This document shows, in pieces, positions 61,192 to 64,000 of a stretch of 64,000 nt of DNA. Numbering within the stretch: the first letter of the stretch is position 1; every line of letters begins with the position of its first letter. The stretch is from assembly GCA_963812675.1 (NCBI GenBank), contig CAWEWR010000019.1, forward strand, positions 6,643 to 70,642. Reading direction: 5' to 3'. Origin of the DNA: AP-15 sp963812675 (GTDB lineage: Bacteria; Pseudomonadota; Alphaproteobacteria; ATCC43930; CGMCC-115725). The notes beneath the pieces were generated by a model. The model had not been told where the DNA came from. It worked only from the letters and a program-made list of their open reading frames with translations, and made no database searches. A program made the position numbers and the translations under genes.

Positions 61192-63669
61192 TCACACAAG
61201 GAGCGTGTAGAGGATATCCACGCGCGTCTTCAGGTCGTTTTCCGGCACCACCACCAGCCGTTCGAAGCCGATCGTCGGCACGCGGGCGTCGAGCGCGGCG
61301 ATCTGGCTGCGGAGCTCGGCGGAGAGAGCCAGCTCGGCGCGGATGCGCAGCCGCCAATTGCCGGTCCCGAGGGTTTGTTTTCGGACGCGGAAATGGATGT
61401 TGCGCGGGCCTTCGCCGATGGCTGCATTCCACACCGGCCTGCCGTTGGCCGACAGCTTTATTGGCTGGTCGGTGAGGAGCCCGCTGACCCGGACCCGCAG
61501 AAACACATCGAAGAGCAGGCTGTCGCTCGGCGCCAGCGCGACGGCGATGTCGCCGCCGGCGTGGCAAGCCCAGGTGCCCCAATCTTCCGGGTAGGCCCAG
61601 TACCCGTGCGAGCGGATCTCCTCCCCCCATAGAAAATTCTGCTCTTGCAGCAATCCGCCCAAAAACACACCGCGCCTGGTGCGTTCGATCCGGGCCAAGA
61701 CAGCCTCGCCGGTGCCGTCAACGTCGCGGTCCAACTTGCCGAAGTTTACTTCACTGGAATAAGGTATGGACGTGTAAGGGTAGGGCTCCTGCCAAACGGC
61801 CCCGGCTGCGCTCTGGCAGGCAGCGACCACTCTCTTCGCGACCGAATGCCATGTAATCGGCTCGTAGCCGCGTCGTATTTTCTCTTCCAATCGGCCGCGC
61901 GCCGCATCGTCGCTCAGCAACCCACGGATCACCGCCAACGAGCCGTCGAGGTCGGCAATGTCGATGTACACGCCAAATTCGCCGGCAACCTCGGGCAGCG
62001 AAGCGCGGTCGCTGCAGACGCAGATTTTGCCCATTGCCAGCGCCTCGCCGACCGGCAGGCCCCATCCCTCGTAGAACGACGGGCAAAGGGTGAATAGAGA
62101 GCGGCTGTACAGCATCCTCAGATCCGCATCGCAGATCTCGCGCAATAGAAGAATCCTGCCGCCGAGATAGCCGCTCTCGACGACGGTGCTGATGAACCCG
62201 GTAGATTTCCAGCCCAGCCGGCCGACGCAGACGAGATGGGGCGGATCGTCGCCCTCGTCGATCATGCGGCGCCAGATGTCGAGGATCAGCTGATGGTTCT
62301 TCCGGCCTTCGATCGTGGCGACGAACAGAACAAAGCGCTCCGGCAGCTCTCCCACTGCGATCTCGCCCGGGGACTCACCCCGCGGCAGGAATTCGGTGAA
62401 GGACGAACCGTTCTTGGTCACGGTGATCGGCGGTTCCGGGATCTGCAGTGACGCGGAATACCGCCTGACATCGGTTGCCGTATTTTCCGACACGGCGAGG
62501 ATGTGGTCGGTGTGCTTCAGCGCGCGGCGCATGAACTCCTCGAACACGACCGCGGTGTCCTGGTCGCAGGTCTCGCGCGCATAGATCGGGATCAGATCGT
62601 GCACGGTCATGACGAACCGGGTACCGAACTGCCGCTTCAACGCGAGAACGCGATGGATGTAGTCCTGGTGAACCCATGCCGCGCCCAAGAGGCAGAGGAC
62701 CGAGGGCCCGCCACCGTCTAGCACGCCGAAGCCGGTGAATTCCTTTGCCCCGGGCAATATTCCGTAACGGGCGTCTTCGGCAGGAAAGCTGACCGTGCGT
62801 TGCGCCACCGGCAGGAAAAGGTCTTGGAGCAGGGCAAACAAGAATCCCGTGGGGATCGACACCCAGCTCCTGCTCCTGGCGTTAAAGCTCAGGAAGATGA
62901 GAGCCGATTGCGGCAGTACCCCGTGGCTCAGTACCGATAGGACGATGCTCGACTGGACCCGCTGGATACCGGTGAGATTGGCGTGCTCGCCGAGGTAATA
63001 TATGAGGTCCGAAATGTCGAACAGTATCCGTGTGCCGGCAATGGGTCCGGCAGTGGGTAGTGTACGCGGGAGGGCCCTCGGCGCAGGCGATGCCGACAGG
63101 TCGGTGATCACCTCAGGGATCTTGGCGAGCCTGTCGTAGTCGAGATTGATGGGCGAGCCCGGCACGGCCGCGCCGCTGTCGGCGCAGCGCAGGTGCAGGG
63201 TATGGCGGCCCTCCGTCAGCACTTGATCTGGAAATTCGATACTGAACCCGTATCCGCCATCGCCAATGCCGCGCTTCAGGAGCTCCGGCCGATGATCGCT
63301 CGCGATCGTCGTGACCAGCGGGGTTTCGCCATCGACCAACTCGAGCCGGATCCGCTCTCCGGGGGTCTTTGGGTCCCAGACCCAGCCGTTGACCGCAGCC
63401 CAGTCCACTGTGTCGATTTGACCTTGAAGCCGGCGATTTGTCTGGAATGGCTCAAGAGGATTTTCGCGGCCGTTGCTGCGGACGTCGTGGCCGTTGTCGA
63501 GCACCGGGCGCAGCCCGGTATTTTCGTCCATCGCCGCCAATGCCGATGCGGTCTCGGTGGCCAGGGCTTCTTGCACGGATAATGCAGCTGGTTCCGTTAC
63601 TGCGAGGCCGTCGTCCGCCGCAGCCGGCGTCTTGGTCTGTCGTTTCGCTTGCGGCGGAGTTCGTGCCAT
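61192..63669 (-). CDS. Large multidomain glycosyltransferase (GT4 type)
   Basis: 825 aa. A disordered N-terminus of 70 residues is followed by a beta-sandwich-like module (LQGQIDTVDWAAVNGWVWDP, LLKRGIGDGGYGFSIEFPDQ) of the kind common at the start of alphaproteobacterial glycosyltransferases. Next is a GT-B enzyme: ILFDISDLIYYLGEHANLTG, FVMTVHDLIPIYARETCDQD, HILAVSENTATDVRRYSASL, FVLFVATIEGRKNHQLILDI and SLFTLCPSFYEGWGLPVGEA with the E(x7)E-type EALAMGKICVCSDRASLPEV. The C-terminal 200 residues are a second non-catalytic domain (SANGRPVWNAAIGEGPRNIH). Probably builds a cell-surface or secreted glycan with the downstream pyruvyltransferase and methyltransferase. Confidence 0.9.
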   Translation of the reverse strand: MARTPPQAKRQTKTPAAADDGLAVTEPAALSVQEALATETASALAAMDENTGLRPVLDNGHDVRSNGRENPLEPFQTNRRLQGQIDTVDWAAVNGWVWDPKTPGERIRLELVDGETPLVTTIASDHRPELLKRGIGDGGYGFSIEFPDQVLTEGRHTLHLRCADSGAAVPGSPINLDYDRLAKIPEVITDLSASPAPRALPRTLPTAGPIAGTRILFDISDLIYYLGEHANLTGIQRVQSSIVLSVLSHGVLPQSALIFLSFNARSRSWVSIPTGFLFALLQDLFLPVAQRTVSFPAEDARYGILPGAKEFTGFGVLDGGGPSVLCLLGAAWVHQDYIHRVLALKRQFGTRFVMTVHDLIPIYARETCDQDTAVVFEEFMRRALKHTDHILAVSENTATDVRRYSASLQIPEPPITVTKNGSSFTEFLPRGESPGEIAVGELPERFVLFVATIEGRKNHQLILDIWRRMIDEGDDPPHLVCVGRLGWKSTGFISTVVESGYLGGRILLLREICDADLRMLYSRSLFTLCPSFYEGWGLPVGEALAMGKICVCSDRASLPEVAGEFGVYIDIADLDGSLAVIRGLLSDDAARGRLEEKIRRGYEPITWHSVAKRVVAACQSAAGAVWQEPYPYTSIPYSSEVNFGKLDRDVDGTGEAVLARIERTRRGVFLGGLLQEQNFLWGEEIRSHGYWAYPEDWGTWACHAGGDIAVALAPSDSLLFDVFLRVRVSGLLTDQPIKLSANGRPVWNAAIGEGPRNIHFRVRKQTLGTGNWRLRIRAELALSAELRSQIAALDARVPTIGFERLVVVPENDLKTRVDILYTLLV

Positions 63670-64000
63670 CCAACCCCCTCGTCAGCAATGAGCCACCCAC
63701 GCCCCCAAACCCATGGGGAGAGCTTCCAGGAAAATGGTTGAGATTTTCTTAGGGGCCCGACCGCGGAAAACCGTGCTGATTGCACCACTCACTCCAATCG
63801 TCATTGCGAGCGGCGGCGAAGCAATCTCGGGCCGCTGAGCGCTGGTTGGGTCGAGATTGCTTCGTCGCGCAGAGCGCGCTCGCAATGACAGCACCAATCT
63901 GATCGGAATTTGCTCTAGTAGTCAGGCTCCCCGACTGTACGGGCGCGGGGCCGCCCGCCAGTGCGGGCTACGCGACCGCAGCCGTCGTCTGCCGGCGTGG
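63670..64000. other. Intergenic stretch upstream of the glycosyltransferase gene, to window end
   Basis: 330 bases without a supported gene. It carries the glycosyltransferase promoter region and a palindromic repeat (63801-63889). Confidence 0.45.
63801..63889. repeat. Palindromic intergenic repeat (TCATTGCGAGC type)
   Basis: TCATTGCGAGCGGCGGCGAA with GCAATCTCG on the left and CGAGATTGCTTCG with GCGCTCGCAATGA on the right form two nested inverted repeats, the layout of a very common proteobacterial palindromic element. Confidence 0.75.

Overview
The window is a GC-rich bacterial chromosome segment. Its gene content fits an alphaproteobacterium, probably soil- or water-dwelling: CysD/CysNC sulfate activation, a YbbN-LonSBD-Trm112-DUF971 row, a UbiH-type hydroxylase, a CoxG/ThDP-enzyme pair, and the palindromic intergenic repeats common in Rhizobiales and Rhodospirillales. 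Genus cannot be fixed from sequence alone. No complete prophage or CRISPR array is present, but several eroded insertion elements are.

Layout. 1-7.1 kb: phosphoketolase (C-terminal part), glycogen phosphorylase, phosphoglucomutase and 4-alpha-glucanotransferase, a glycogen-breakdown set all on the + strand. 7.1-18.2 kb: scattered catabolic genes (two amidohydrolases, one of them truncated; an SDR; an MFS transporter; a ThDP enzyme coupled to CoxG; a luciferase-like oxidoreductase), transposase remnants and dinB. 18.5-20.1 kb: an eroded mobile region with an IS256 remnant, a terminase-like domain fused to a serine recombinase, and tRNA-Gly. 20.2-26.6 kb: housekeeping genes (YbaK, YbbN/CnoX, LonSBD, Trm112, DUF971, UbiH, cupin, a VanB-type reductase, a methyltransferase). 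27.0-27.7 kb: a toxin-antitoxin pair with a broken toxin. 27.8-33.7 kb: MlrC-type peptidase, class III aminotransferase, and a ThDP enzyme coupled to an unrecognised internally duplicated protein.

33.8-45.4 kb holds a type II secretion system: gspE-F-H-I-J-L-M-N-D-K in one minus-strand run, with gspG convergent at one end and the prepilin peptidase divergent at the other. 45.3-50.5 kb: a frameshifted methyltransferase, a deaminase, a doubly frameshifted creA, a YihY-family membrane protein whose C-terminus is encoded by a MITE-like repeat, and a small response regulator and histidine kinase. 50.8-54.8 kb: tRNA-Ser, cysD, cysNC and a TauE-type permease (sulfate activation). 54.8-63.7 kb: a lower-GC, mosaic accessory region with a GH99/GH71-like secreted protein and a decayed copy of it, RadC, a lone cadherin-like domain protein, and three glycan-type enzymes (methyltransferase, pyruvyltransferase, glycosyltransferase), two of which share a DUF4214-like N-terminal module.

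Six genes or remnants are broken by small indels, mostly in homopolymers or short tandem repeats. This is either real decay or residual sequencing error, and it should be settled before pseudogene calls are trusted.
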